Shown in pieces: positions 42,613 through 51,038 of a stretch of 64,000 nucleotides of DNA (position 1 is the first letter of the stretch; every line of letters begins with the position of its first letter). The position numbers and the translations under genes are program-made. Source of the stretch: CmP2 sp052084925 (GTDB taxonomy: Bacteria; Actinomycetota; Actinomycetes; Actinomycetales; Micrococcaceae); NCBI GenBank assembly GCA_052084925.1, contig JBQDEV010000006.1, forward strand, positions 1 to 64,000. The letters run 5' to 3'. The notes under the pieces were generated by a model. That model made no database searches. It saw only the letters and a list, made by a program, of their open reading frames with translations, and was not told the origin of the DNA.

Positions 42613-43080
42613 ATGACTGAGAACCGAATCGTCTCCGCCGAAAAGAACATCCGCGCCGCGGCCTCCGACATCTTCAAGATCCTCGCCGACCCAGCGCAGC
42701 ATGCGCGGATTGACGGCAACGGAAATGTGGATCATGCGGACCAGGGGCAACGGATCACCGGATCTGGTCAGACGTTCAATGCGCGACTCACCAACGGCGA
42801 GTCGCGCGAGAACCGCGTCGTCGAGTTCAACGAGGGCCGGGTCATCGCGTGGAAACCCTCCGTGCCGGGTTCTGAACCACGTGGTCACTTCTTCCGCTGG
42901 GAACTTGAGCCTGTCGACGACGACACCACCCTTGTTCGGCACACCTATGACTGGACCCAGTTGACGGACGAATCGCGTTTTGAGCGGGCGCGGTCATACA
43001 CTTCCGCCGCATTGGCGTCGTCGATCGACGGGCTCGCCGCACTGGCAGAAGATGACGGAGCTGGCTCCGAAGAGGGCTGA
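42613..43080 (+). CDS. SRPBCC (START-like) family protein
   Basis: A 155-residue single-domain protein of the polyketide-cyclase/dehydrase-like SRPBCC fold: VSAEKNIRAAASDIFKILAD at the start, RVVEFNEGRVIAWKPSVPGS and HFFRWELEPVDDDTTLVRHTYDW later. Such proteins bind hydrophobic ligands; the ligand is unknown. CAGACT lies 6 bases before ATG 42613, which suggests another leaderless start. Confidence 0.82.
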   Translation: MTENRIVSAEKNIRAAASDIFKILADPAQHARIDGNGNVDHADQGQRITGSGQTFNARLTNGESRENRVVEFNEGRVIAWKPSVPGSEPRGHFFRWELEPVDDDTTLVRHTYDWTQLTDESRFERARSYTSAALASSIDGLAALAEDDGAGSEEG

Positions 43081-43183
43081 CGACTCTCGACGCGATTCGC
43101 CTCGACTAACGCAGAAGCCAAACGGGACATTAGACTGAGACTCGTCGTCCAATGTAATCCTGATCACCTTCTGGAGGTTGACC

Positions 43184-44374
43184 GTGCAGCACAACGACCG
43201 CGACGCCGTCATCATCGCCGGCGCCCGTACCCCGTTCACGAGGCTTCTCGGGGCACAAGCGTCCCTCACCGCCGTTCAGCTGGGGGCGCACGCGATCAAG
43301 CACGCTGTGCAGCGTTCCGGCATCGACGTCGACGACATCGAGACCGTCATTATGGGACAGGTGGTCCAGGCCGGTTGTGGCCAGAATCCGGCCCGACAGT
43401 CGGCCCTGGCCGCTGGCATCGGTTATGCCGTTCCCGCGATCACCATCAACAAAGTGTGCCTGTCCGGTGCCACCGCCGTGATCGAGGCGACGCGTCGTAT
43501 CCGCCTGGGTGAGATCGACGTTGCCGTCGTCGGAGGCCAGGAATCGATGACCAATGGTCCGCACCTGCTTCCCGATTCCAGGAAGGGCCACAAGTACGGC
43601 CCGGTCACCATGATCGATGCAGTAGCGCACGACGCTCTGCGCGACACCGTGACTGAAGTGTCCATGGGGGATCTGACTGAGGGCGGAAACGGGGACCGCA
43701 AGATCGGTCGCACTGAGCAGGACGAGATCGCGGCGGGCTCTCACCAGCGTGCGGCGCAGGCGCAGAGTGATGACGTCTTCGCTGACGAGATCGCGCCGAT
43801 GGAGATTCCTCAGCGCAAGGGCGACCCCGTGGTGGTCTCCCACGATGAAGGTGTCCGCCCGGACACCACAGCGGAGTCGTTGAGCAAGCTACGGCCCGCC
43901 TTCAGCTCAGACGGGACCATCACCGCGGGTAACTCCTCGCCGTTGTCCGATGGAGCAGCCGCGCTCGTGGTGACCTCGCGAGACTACGCCGAGCGTCATT
44001 CCTTGCCGATCCTGGCTACGGTCGCCGGGTACGGGCAGGTCGCTGGCCCAGACACCTCCCTTCATTCCCAGCCGTCACGGGCGATCCAGGAAGCGGTCCA
44101 GCGCAACGGATGGACCGTTGACGAGCTTGACTTCATCGAGATCAACGAGGCATTCGGCGCCGTGGCGATCCAGTCACTGAATGACCTGGGCTACTCGGTG
44201 GACCAGACGAATATTCATGGGGGAGCCATTGCGCTCGGTCACCCAGTGGGTGCCTCGGGCGCACGCTTGGTACTTCACGCGGCTCTGGAGCTGTCCCGGC
44301 GCGGGGCGGGCAAATCCGCCATCTCGCTGTGCGGTGGCGGCGGACAGGGCGATGCGGTACTTCTGGAGCGGTGA
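43184..44374 (+). CDS. Acetyl-CoA acetyltransferase (thiolase)
   Basis: A 396-residue thiolase. The nucleophile is Cys92 (NKVCLSGATAV); the His and second Cys are in ALGHPVGASGAR and LCGGGGQGDA. ARTPFTR opens the N-terminal domain. It either condenses or cleaves acetoacetyl-CoA; the biosynthetic class is favoured by length. I choose GTG 43184, with CTGGAGG ending 6 bases upstream. TAGACT at 43131-43136 may be its -10 box. A stem-loop terminator follows. Confidence 0.93.
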   Translation: MQHNDRDAVIIAGARTPFTRLLGAQASLTAVQLGAHAIKHAVQRSGIDVDDIETVIMGQVVQAGCGQNPARQSALAAGIGYAVPAITINKVCLSGATAVIEATRRIRLGEIDVAVVGGQESMTNGPHLLPDSRKGHKYGPVTMIDAVAHDALRDTVTEVSMGDLTEGGNGDRKIGRTEQDEIAAGSHQRAAQAQSDDVFADEIAPMEIPQRKGDPVVVSHDEGVRPDTTAESLSKLRPAFSSDGTITAGNSSPLSDGAAALVVTSRDYAERHSLPILATVAGYGQVAGPDTSLHSQPSRAIQEAVQRNGWTVDELDFIEINEAFGAVAIQSLNDLGYSVDQTNIHGGAIALGHPVGASGARLVLHAALELSRRGAGKSAISLCGGGGQGDAVLLER

Positions 44375-44411
44375 CGCTTATCTCGTGAGCTGAGCTCATG
44401 AGATGACGTGG

Positions 44412-44447
44412 AGAAGGGGTGTAGCCGACATTGGCCGCACCCCTTCT
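44412..44447 (+). terminator. Terminator after the thiolase gene
   Basis: A perfect 10-bp stem pairs 44412-44421 with 44438-44447, with an inner GCC/GGC pairing. The 156 bases that follow up to ftsE contain no gene; TATCGT near 44519 is a possible -10. Confidence 0.7.
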
Positions 44448-44603
44448 ACGGTCGTGAAAGCCCTCGACACGCGCCCCATGAAGGCGCCGAGATCCCACGA
44501 TCGTTACAGGCCCGTGACTATCGTGGAATCACCGGTATGACCACTTCCCCGAGATCGCCCTCATGCCGGGGGGCTCTTCGTGAGCCTGGGCAGGTGGACA
44601 GGC

Positions 44604-45557
44604 ATGATTCGATTCGAACAGGTCACGAAGGTCTACGACCGTACCTCACGTGCGGCACTGGACGATGTGACAGTTGAGTTTGAGCGCGGCGAGTTCGTCT
44701 TTCTCGTCGGCGCCTCCGGATCCGGAAAATCCACCTTTATCCGTCTTGCCCTCCGTGAAGAGCGCGCCAGCAGCGGTGCCGTCTACGTGACCGGCCGCAA
44801 CGTCGCGCGCCTGCCCAGCTGGCGGGTGCCTCGCCTTCGTCGCAGCATCGGTGTCGTCTTCCAGGACTTCCGATTGCTGCCCAACAAGACCGTATTCGCC
44901 AACGTGGCTTTCGCGATGCAGGTGCTGGGGCGCCGTCGGGCCCTGATCAATCAAGCCGTTCCCGATGTGCTGGAAATGGTCGGCCTGGCGGGCAAGGAGA
45001 AGCGCATGCCGCACGAGCTCTCCGGCGGTGAACAGCAGCGTGTAGCGATCGCCCGAGCCGTGGTGAACCGACCCGCGATCCTGTTGGCGGACGAGCCCAC
45101 CGGAAACCTGGACCCGGAGACGTCGCGCGGCATCATGGATGTGCTAGATCGCATCAACCAGAACGGCACCACCGTGGTGATGGCAACTCACGACGACGAC
45201 ATCGTCAACTCCATGCGCCGCCGGGTGGTCGAGCTCTCCGACGGCGTCATCGTGCGCGATGAAGCCGAAGGCGGCTATGGTCCATTCATCGTTCCCACCA
45301 CGGAGCCAGAACACGAGGAAGGCGCCGGAGTGACGCTTTTCGACACGACGCCCGTGGTCAACGCCCCCCTGGGCGACACCGGGGCGGCCAGCGTACTGAC
45401 CGAGGAAGCGGGGGAGCGGCAGGCCGTCTCACCCCCGACCGGTCTGCTGGATCTACGACGCAGCGGTGCGCTGGGAGGACGACGCGTGCCCCCTGCCGAG
45501 GGTACGCCGAAGGATGAAAAGAACTCGGTGGGGACCGAAGGGGAGGACGCTCGATGA
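44604..45557 (+). CDS. ftsE: Cell division ATP-binding protein FtsE with long C-terminal tail
   Basis: A 317-residue ABC ATPase that with FtsX activates peptidoglycan hydrolases at the septum. Walker A GASGSGKST is at 36-44, the signature is LSGGEQQRVAIARA, Walker B is ILLADEPTGNLD and the switch His is in MATHDDD. The ABC domain ends near residue 225; a ~90-residue acidic, Pro- and Gly-rich tail follows, unlike the usual ~225-residue FtsE. ATG 44604 gives the canonical MIRFEQVTKVY start; GTG 44580 is an alternative. It overlaps ftsX by 4 bases. Confidence 0.95.
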   Translation: MIRFEQVTKVYDRTSRAALDDVTVEFERGEFVFLVGASGSGKSTFIRLALREERASSGAVYVTGRNVARLPSWRVPRLRRSIGVVFQDFRLLPNKTVFANVAFAMQVLGRRRALINQAVPDVLEMVGLAGKEKRMPHELSGGEQQRVAIARAVVNRPAILLADEPTGNLDPETSRGIMDVLDRINQNGTTVVMATHDDDIVNSMRRRVVELSDGVIVRDEAEGGYGPFIVPTTEPEHEEGAGVTLFDTTPVVNAPLGDTGAASVLTEEAGERQAVSPPTGLLDLRRSGALGGRRVPPAEGTPKDEKNSVGTEGEDAR

Positions 45558-46468
45558 GATTGGCTTTCATCCTGGGGGAGACGTTCTCCGGAATCCGTCG
45601 CAACCTGTCCATGGTGGTCTCGGTCATCCTGGTGACGTTTATTTCCTTGTCCTTCGTCGGCACAGCCGGGCTGCTGCAGCTGCAGATCAACCAGATGAAG
45701 GGGTACTGGTACGACCGTGTTGAGGTCGCCATCTTCTTGTGCACGGAAACCTCCGGCGCGGCCAGCTGTGCTGCCGGCGCCGTGACCGATGAACAGCGGA
45801 GTGCCATCCAGGATCTTCTGGATTCGCCGACGGCGTCGGCGTATGTCGACTCCTATGAGTACGAATCGCAGGAGATGGCGCTCGACATCTTCCGCGAGCA
45901 ATTCTCCAACTCCTCGATGGCCGACACGGTGACCGCCGAGCAGCTTCCCGAGTCCTTCCGAGTGGCGCTGATCAACCCGGAACAGTACGAAGTGGTCAAC
46001 GAGATGTTCTCCGGAATGCCCGGCGTCGAAGTCGTCTCCGACCAGCGAGAACTCTTGGAGACGCTGTTCACGCTGATGAACATTGCCTCCGTCGTTGCGG
46101 TCTCCGTGGCGGTCGTGATGCTGATCTGCGCGATTCTGCTCATCGCCACCACGATTCGCCTCTCCGCCTTCTCTCGGCGTCGTGAAACGGGCATTATGCG
46201 ACTGGTGGGAGCCTCCAAGACCATGATTCAGCTGCCCTTCTTGGCGGAAGGGGTGCTTGCCGCGCTCATCGGTGCAGCGCTGGCTTCCGTGGCCACCTGG
46301 GCGGTCGCTCACTTCTTCGTCGGCGACTGGCTGACGCAGCAGTATCCCGGCACAGGATTCATCACGGGCGTCGACGCCTTGCTGATCATTCCCCTCCTGC
46401 TCATCATCGCCGTCGTCCTGGCGGCGGTCTCGTCGATGTTAACCTTAAGGCGGTACTTGAGGGTTTAG
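45554..46468 (+). CDS. ftsX: Cell division protein FtsX
   Basis: A 304-residue permease-like protein with four membrane helices: one at about 18-40, and three at about 180-300. The large extracytoplasmic loop (about 45-175) contacts the hydrolase partner. The fourth region ends with SSMLTLRRYLRV. Typical FtsX length. It is followed after 57 bases by a coiled-coil M23 protein that is the likely target of FtsEX control. Confidence 0.95.
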   Translation: MRLAFILGETFSGIRRNLSMVVSVILVTFISLSFVGTAGLLQLQINQMKGYWYDRVEVAIFLCTETSGAASCAAGAVTDEQRSAIQDLLDSPTASAYVDSYEYESQEMALDIFREQFSNSSMADTVTAEQLPESFRVALINPEQYEVVNEMFSGMPGVEVVSDQRELLETLFTLMNIASVVAVSVAVVMLICAILLIATTIRLSAFSRRRETGIMRLVGASKTMIQLPFLAEGVLAALIGAALASVATWAVAHFFVGDWLTQQYPGTGFITGVDALLIIPLLLIIAVVLAAVSSMLTLRRYLRV

Positions 46469-46525
46469 CCCTTCGGTGCCCATGAGTCCCTTCTCTTCCC
46501 CCTCATGCCAATCAAGGAGCAAATG

Positions 46526-48088
46526 ATGCGAGGACGTCTCCCTCGAGCGGTGATCGGCACCGGCCTGATCGCTGTGCTGAGCCTCGGCCTGATCGCCCCC
46601 GCCAACGGCCAAGATGCGGTGGACGAACTTGAACGGCGCCTTCAGCAGTCGGAACGGCAGCAGTCGCAGCTCTCTGATGCCCTGGGTGACTTGGACGATC
46701 AGAAATCGGGGCTGAAGTCGAACCAGGGGGACTTGAACGCATCGCTCGAGGGCCTCGACGCGGACATTGCTGAGAAGGTGACAGAGCTCAATGACCTTCA
46801 GGGTCAGTTACCCGCCGCGCAGCAGGCAGTGACCGATGCCGAGGGTCGCGTCCAGGCTGCGGCCGCGGAAGTGGCTTCACTGAATGAGCGCGTCGCCCGG
46901 GCGGAGTCGCAGCGATCGGAGATCCAGGCCGAGATCGAAGCGGCCGAACAGCAGATTTCCGAGTCGCACGATGAGATCGGGCAGATTGCCAGCCAGGCCT
47001 ATAAGCAGGGTGGCGTATCGCAGAACCTATCGTTCATTCTTGGCCTCGACGACTCATCGCTGCCCGAAGCCATGGGACTGGCGCAGCAGGCACTTCGGAT
47101 TCAGGACAGCAAGCTCTCCACGGTTTCGCAACAGACCGCGACCGACCGCAACGCTGAGGCTCGACTAGCCGCCGTCGAGGAGGAGATTCGTGAGCTCAAG
47201 GCCGAAGCCGAAGCCGCGCTGGCGCGGGAAGAGCAGGCCAGGGACGAGGCCGCAGCGGCGAAGCGCGAGCTGGATCAGATGGTCTCCACCACGCAGCGTT
47301 TGACGGATGAACTGGAAGCCGAACGTCCGCGGATTCAGGCACAGATCGACAAGAACCAAGAGCAGCAGGACGCTGTGAACGCTGAAATTGCCGAGCGACA
47401 GCGGGAGCTGGTGGCTCAGCAGTCCGACCACTCGGAACTGCAGGAAGAGCACAAGAAAGCCGTGGAAGAAGCGGAGCGTCGTCGCCGGGAGGCCGAGGAA
47501 GCCGAGCGCAAGGCGCGCGAGGCTGAAGCGGCGGCTGCACGCGCTGCCGCAAACGAGCGACAGAAGGAAGCGGCGCGTCAGGCGCGGGCGAATGCCACCA
47601 AAGCCAGTGAAGCGTCCGCCGAAGCGGACCGTAAGGTCACTCAGAGTGCGCAGTCGACGTCGTCCTCGTCCTCGTGGGGTCTGATTCGCCCGCTCAACAC
47701 CTATCAGACCTCGGGATTCGGATGGCGTCCGACTCCGGCCGGTACCTATGACTACGGAGGCCGCGGTGGGTATGTCCACACCGGCATCGACTACGGTGGC
47801 GGCTGTGGCCTGCCGATCCGTGCTGCCGCGTCAGGCACCGTCTGGAATGCCGACTGGGCTGTCTGGACCTCGGGCCGTCGCGTCGTGATCTCCCACGGCG
47901 TGGTGAACGGCAAGGCCTTGGCCACGAAATACCACCACATGACACGCTACGTGGTCAGCCCCGGTCAGAAGGTCAACCAGGGAGACATCATCGGCTACAC
48001 CGGCACGACCGGTAACTCCACGGGCTGTCACCTGCACTTCGAGACGATCGTCAACGGCTCTGCAGTGAACCCGGCAAACCTGCTCTAG
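46526..48088 (+). CDS. Secreted coiled-coil M23 peptidoglycan hydrolase, FtsEX partner candidate
   Basis: A 520-residue secreted protein. After a signal peptide (ending near ANGQ) come long coiled coils (about 25-230 and 250-375, rich in Gln, Glu, Ala, Arg). The C-terminal M23 LytM domain has HTGIDYGGGCG, the central KYHHM and HLHFET, so the zinc-site residues look intact. This matches the EnvC/PcsB/RipC class, in which the coiled coil docks on FtsX. Start ATG 46526 has AAGGAG 6 bases upstream; ATG 46523 and 46505 are less well placed. Confidence 0.88.
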   Translation: MRGRLPRAVIGTGLIAVLSLGLIAPANGQDAVDELERRLQQSERQQSQLSDALGDLDDQKSGLKSNQGDLNASLEGLDADIAEKVTELNDLQGQLPAAQQAVTDAEGRVQAAAAEVASLNERVARAESQRSEIQAEIEAAEQQISESHDEIGQIASQAYKQGGVSQNLSFILGLDDSSLPEAMGLAQQALRIQDSKLSTVSQQTATDRNAEARLAAVEEEIRELKAEAEAALAREEQARDEAAAAKRELDQMVSTTQRLTDELEAERPRIQAQIDKNQEQQDAVNAEIAERQRELVAQQSDHSELQEEHKKAVEEAERRRREAEEAERKAREAEAAAARAAANERQKEAARQARANATKASEASAEADRKVTQSAQSTSSSSSWGLIRPLNTYQTSGFGWRPTPAGTYDYGGRGGYVHTGIDYGGGCGLPIRAAASGTVWNADWAVWTSGRRVVISHGVVNGKALATKYHHMTRYVVSPGQKVNQGDIIGYTGTTGNSTGCHLHFETIVNGSAVNPANLL

Positions 48089-48191
48089 TTGCCTCTGACT
48101 GCGTCGAGCTCCTTCGTCTGCTCCCGATTCTTGACAGGGTCGGTAAGATAGATGTTTGCGTCTGTTAAGCACATCAAGGAAGGGGCGAACC

Positions 48192-48707
48192 ATGGCGAAG
48201 AAGTCCGCTGGCAAGAAGCCGGCGCGTGACGAGCGCGTGGTGATCGCCACCAACCGCAAGGCGCGTCACAACTACACCATCGGTGACACCTATGAAGCTG
48301 GCCTGTCGCTCATGGGCACCGAGGTCAAGTCGCTGCGGGAAGGCCATGCCTCCCTGGTGGACGGATTCGCGACTTTCTACCGAGATGAGCTCTACCTGGA
48401 ACAGGTCTACATTCCGGAGTACCTGAACGGGTCCTGGACCAACCATGCTGCCCGCCGTCGTCGCAAGCTGCTGTTGCATCGTCAGGAGCTGAATAAGCTC
48501 TCACGTCAGATCCAAGAGTCGGGCATCACCATCGTGCCGTTGCAACTGTACTTCGTGAACGGTCGAGTCAAGGTCGAGATCGCGGTGGCCGAAGGCAAAC
48601 GCGACTACGACAAGCGGCATACCCTGCGCGAGAAGCAGGACTCCCGAGAAGCACAGCGCGCCATGCGCGTAGCGAACCGTCGCGGGGATTCGGCTTTCCG
48701 TCGCTGA
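48192..48707 (+). CDS. smpB: SsrA-binding protein SmpB
   Basis: A 171-residue RNA-binding protein that carries tmRNA to stalled ribosomes. VIATNRKARHNYTIGDTYEAG, GTEVKSLREGHASLVDGFA and the basic C-terminal tail (KRDYDKRHTLREKQDSRE) are characteristic. ATG 48192 has GGAAGGGG upstream. The tmRNA gene begins 95 bases downstream, as is common. TAAGAT near 48144 may be the -10 box. Confidence 0.97.
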   Translation: MAKKSAGKKPARDERVVIATNRKARHNYTIGDTYEAGLSLMGTEVKSLREGHASLVDGFATFYRDELYLEQVYIPEYLNGSWTNHAARRRRKLLLHRQELNKLSRQIQESGITIVPLQLYFVNGRVKVEIAVAEGKRDYDKRHTLREKQDSREAQRAMRVANRRGDSAFRR

Positions 48708-48802
48708 CTTTCACGATGGGGATTTCCCTTGGTAGATGAGTCTGCATCTGCTATTCTGAGATGTCCTGCCCTTGCGGCAGGGGCTGTTTGATAACTCAAC
48801 AC

Positions 48803-49170
48803 GGGGATGATCGGTTTCGACGATGTGAGTTGCCGCAGGAGAAGCGGGCCGAGAATGCAGAGTCATCTCGTAAACGTCCTCTGCAACCCAATAAGTGCCG
48901 AATCTAAGCGCACTGACTTCGCTCTCGCTGCCTGATACAGCGAACGAGTCCGTCAGCCCGGGAATGCTATCGTCCCGGATCCTGGCGTCGATTAGATAGC
49001 CACTGTCTGTTGCCCCTGCCGGGGGAAGCAATAGAGACCTAAATCCGGCTAGGCCTGGACTGGCTGCTTGTCTGCAGGACAGCCAAGGCCGATAAACTCC
49101 GACGCAGACTGCGCCCGGAGAAGCCCTGCTAAAGCCACATCGGACGGGGGTTCGATTCCCCCCATCTCCA
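48803..49170 (+). ncRNA. ssrA: Transfer-messenger RNA (tmRNA)
   Basis: The 5' end GGGGATGATCGGTTTCGAC and the 3' TGGTTCGATTCC-like arm (GGGGGTTCGATTCCCCCC at 49146-49163) form the tRNA-like domain: a 7-bp acceptor stem pairs 48803-48809 with 49163-49169 (one G-U), leaving discriminator A49170. CCA is not encoded (CGG follows). The tag ORF probably resumes at GCC 48897 and reads AESKRTDFALAA, with stop TGA at 48933-48935. Several pseudoknot stems are plausible downstream. About 368 nucleotides, normal length. Confidence 0.96.
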
Positions 49171-49176
49171 CGGACC

Positions 49177-49208
49177 AAGCCCGGAACCCTTGCGGTTCCG
49201 GGCTTTTT
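49177..49208 (+). terminator. Rho-independent terminator of ssrA
   Basis: A perfect 12-bp stem (49177-49188 with 49194-49205, 5-base loop) runs into a T-tract ending at 49208. Confidence 0.92.
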
Positions 49209-49283
49209 CCTTGTCCTGGTGCCGAAACGTCGTCGACTGTTTACGCTCCGTGGGTGACGGGAATCAGCGGGATCGCCAGGAAA

Positions 49284-49304
49284 ACTCGTCACATACTCGT
49301 CACA
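49284..49304 (+). repeat. Tandem 10-bp direct repeat near the tmRNA 3' end
   Basis: ACTCGTCACA occurs at 49284-49293 and again at 49295-49304. It lies about 115 bases past the tmRNA gene, a common integration site for phages and islands. It may be a remnant of integrase arm sites; no integrase gene is present. The rest of 49209-49350 holds nothing else recognisable. Confidence 0.55.
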
Positions 49305-49350
49305 GCTGGGTAACCAAGGGGTGAGAGCAGGATTCTGTGTTCGTACCGAG

Positions 49351-49716
49351 TCACAAGGCACTGATTCCCAGACTGCCGAGAAACCCGAGAATCGCAGCGG
49401 TGAAGCTGGTGCCGTAGTGCAGGAGCACGGTCGCCAAGGCTGTGCGGTAGCGGCGTTCGATCAGCGCCTGACCTGCGGCGAGTGAGACGGTCGAGAAGGT
49501 GGTCAGCGATCCGGCCAAGCCCGTGGCGAGGAGCAGCGCCGTCGTTTCTGAGCTGTGGTCGCCCACGACGGTTCCGAGGACTGCACCGGCGAGGAGAGAA
49601 CCGAGGATATTCACGAGTAGGATGCCGCGCGAGGGCAGCAGGGCGTCCGCCAGGTAGCGCAGGACCGCGCCCAGAGCACAGCATCCGGCGAACAGTAGCA
49701 GAACGAGGCTCATCAT
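49351..49716 (-). CDS. crcB: Fluoride channel CrcB/FluC, subunit 1
   Basis: A 121-residue four-helix membrane protein. GAVLRYLADALLP, LLVNILGSLLAGAVLG and GLAGSLTTFSTVS are the FluC signatures (the latter contains the Phe and the TTFS break). FluC dimers export fluoride passively. In actinobacteria two adjacent genes commonly encode the two halves of a heterodimer, as here, where it overlaps the second gene by 4 bases. Confidence 0.92.
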   Translation of the reverse strand: MMSLVLLLFAGCCALGAVLRYLADALLPSRGILLVNILGSLLAGAVLGTVVGDHSSETTALLLATGLAGSLTTFSTVSLAAGQALIERRYRTALATVLLHYGTSFTAAILGFLGSLGISAL

Positions 49717-50177
49717 GATCCTCCACGGCCCAGGGACGCCGTCCGGATGCCCAGAGCAGCCACCAGGGCGCCGACGACCGCGGTGCCCAGCAACACGATG
49801 AGCCCGAGGACGCCGGCGGTCACCAGCGTTCCTGTGGTGCTATCACCAGCGTTGCCGAGGACGACGAGGGCGGCCAGCCAGGCCGTCGTCAATGCAGACA
49901 AGGTCGTGAACGAGCCCAGCACCCCCGTGCTCACCCCGACGCGGGCCCAGTCAGGCCAACCGGAGTGAGGCGCCACACCGGAGACCCACCCGAGGGCGAA
50001 GGATCCGGTGAGGTTGATCAGGGTGAGGGTGAGGAACTCCTGCGTCAGCGCCAGACCGTTTGCCAGTGGATCCTGTTCGAGGGGAATCGCCGTCATCAGG
50101 ACCAGTCGCAACCCGCCCCCGAGCACGCCGCCGAGGGCGACGGCGAGAACAGTGGGGAGGGAGAGCCTGGCCATCAC
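49713..50177 (-). CDS. crcB: Fluoride channel CrcB/FluC, subunit 2
   Basis: A 154-residue FluC homologue, slightly longer than its partner. GGVLGGGLRLVLM, LTLINLTGSFALGWVSG and GVLGSFTTLSALTTAW match the family. GTG 50177 or ATG 50174 is the start. No fluoride riboswitch was recognisable upstream; the gene lies 21 bases after hisN and may share its transcript. Confidence 0.9.
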   Translation of the reverse strand: MMARLSLPTVLAVALGGVLGGGLRLVLMTAIPLEQDPLANGLALTQEFLTLTLINLTGSFALGWVSGVAPHSGWPDWARVGVSTGVLGSFTTLSALTTAWLAALVVLGNAGDSTTGTLVTAGVLGLIVLLGTAVVGALVAALGIRTASLGRGGS

Positions 50178-50198
50178 GACAAGGGACCGCTTGAGGGT

Positions 50199-51029
50199 CT
50201 ACTGGGCGACGTGCTGCCCGCGCAGTGCGGGATTGAGGCGCTCGAGCACCTCGGAGTGCAGCAGGTCGTTGGTGGCCAGCGCGTTGCCGCCGAAGGGGCC
50301 GGGTTCGCCCTCCAGCGAGGTGAACCGACCGCCGGCCTCGGTGAGGATCGGGATGAGAGCCGCCATGTCGTAGAGCTCCAGCTCCGGCTCGCAGGCGATG
50401 TCGACGGCGCCCTCGGCCACCATCATGTAAGACCAGAAATCACCGTAGGCGCGCGTGCGCCACACGTCGGAGGTGAGTTGCAAGAATTCGCGGATATTGC
50501 CACGCTCGCGCCAGCCCTCGAGGGAGGAGAAGGACAGCGAGGCGTCTTCCAGTCGGGACACGTTCGAGGCGTGGATGCGCTTGGCGTGGGCGAGGGAGCG
50601 TCCGGTGTAGGCGCCGGCGCCCTTCATGGCCCACCAGCGTCGATGCAGGGCCGGGGCGGAGACGACGCCGAGCACGGGGACCCCGTCGTCGAGCAGGGAG
50701 ATGAGGGTGGCCCAGACTGGGACGCCGCGCACGAAATTCTTGGTGCCGTCGATGGGATCGATCACCCAGCGGCGGGAGCCCGAGCCGGAGGAGCCGAACT
50801 CCTCACCGAAGATGGCGTCACGGGGACGTGCCCGGGACAGCTGTCCGCGGATGAGGTCTTCGGCGGACCGGTCGGCGTCGGAGACGGGCGTGAGGTCGGG
50901 CTTGGTCGAGATCTTCAGATCGACGGCGTTGAAACGGGACATGGTGACAGCGTCGACGGCATCGGCCATAGCGATGGCCAGATGCAGGTCGTCCCGGTAT
51001 CCGCGCTGAAAGTTCTCGAGTGGAGTCAT
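50199..51029 (-). CDS. hisN: Histidinol-phosphatase, inositol monophosphatase type
   Basis: A 276-residue metal-dependent phosphatase of the inositol monophosphatase superfamily. DLTPVSDADRSAEDLI, the metal-binding FGEEFG, and WVIDPIDGTKNFVRGVP are present; the second acidic site falls in DIACEPELELYDMAAL. The DGTKNFVRG form is typical of HisN, which dephosphorylates histidinol phosphate in actinobacteria. This would complement hisC/B/H/A at 25-29 kb. A generic inositol phosphatase cannot be excluded. Confidence 0.85.
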   Translation of the reverse strand: MTPLENFQRGYRDDLHLAIAMADAVDAVTMSRFNAVDLKISTKPDLTPVSDADRSAEDLIRGQLSRARPRDAIFGEEFGSSGSGSRRWVIDPIDGTKNFVRGVPVWATLISLLDDGVPVLGVVSAPALHRRWWAMKGAGAYTGRSLAHAKRIHASNVSRLEDASLSFSSLEGWRERGNIREFLQLTSDVWRTRAYGDFWSYMMVAEGAVDIACEPELELYDMAALIPILTEAGGRFTSLEGEPGPFGGNALATNDLLHSEVLERLNPALRGQHVAQ

Positions 51030-51038
51030 GCGTCTAGG

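Noticed and set aside
48131..48149. TTGACA followed by TAAGAT as a classical promoter of smpB
   Set aside because: The spacing is only 7 bases, far from 16-18; the TAAGAT may still be a -10 element with another -35.
49717..50198. Fluoride riboswitch before the crcB genes
   Set aside because: No matching conserved core was recognised, and the genes follow hisN too closely (21 bases) to hold one.
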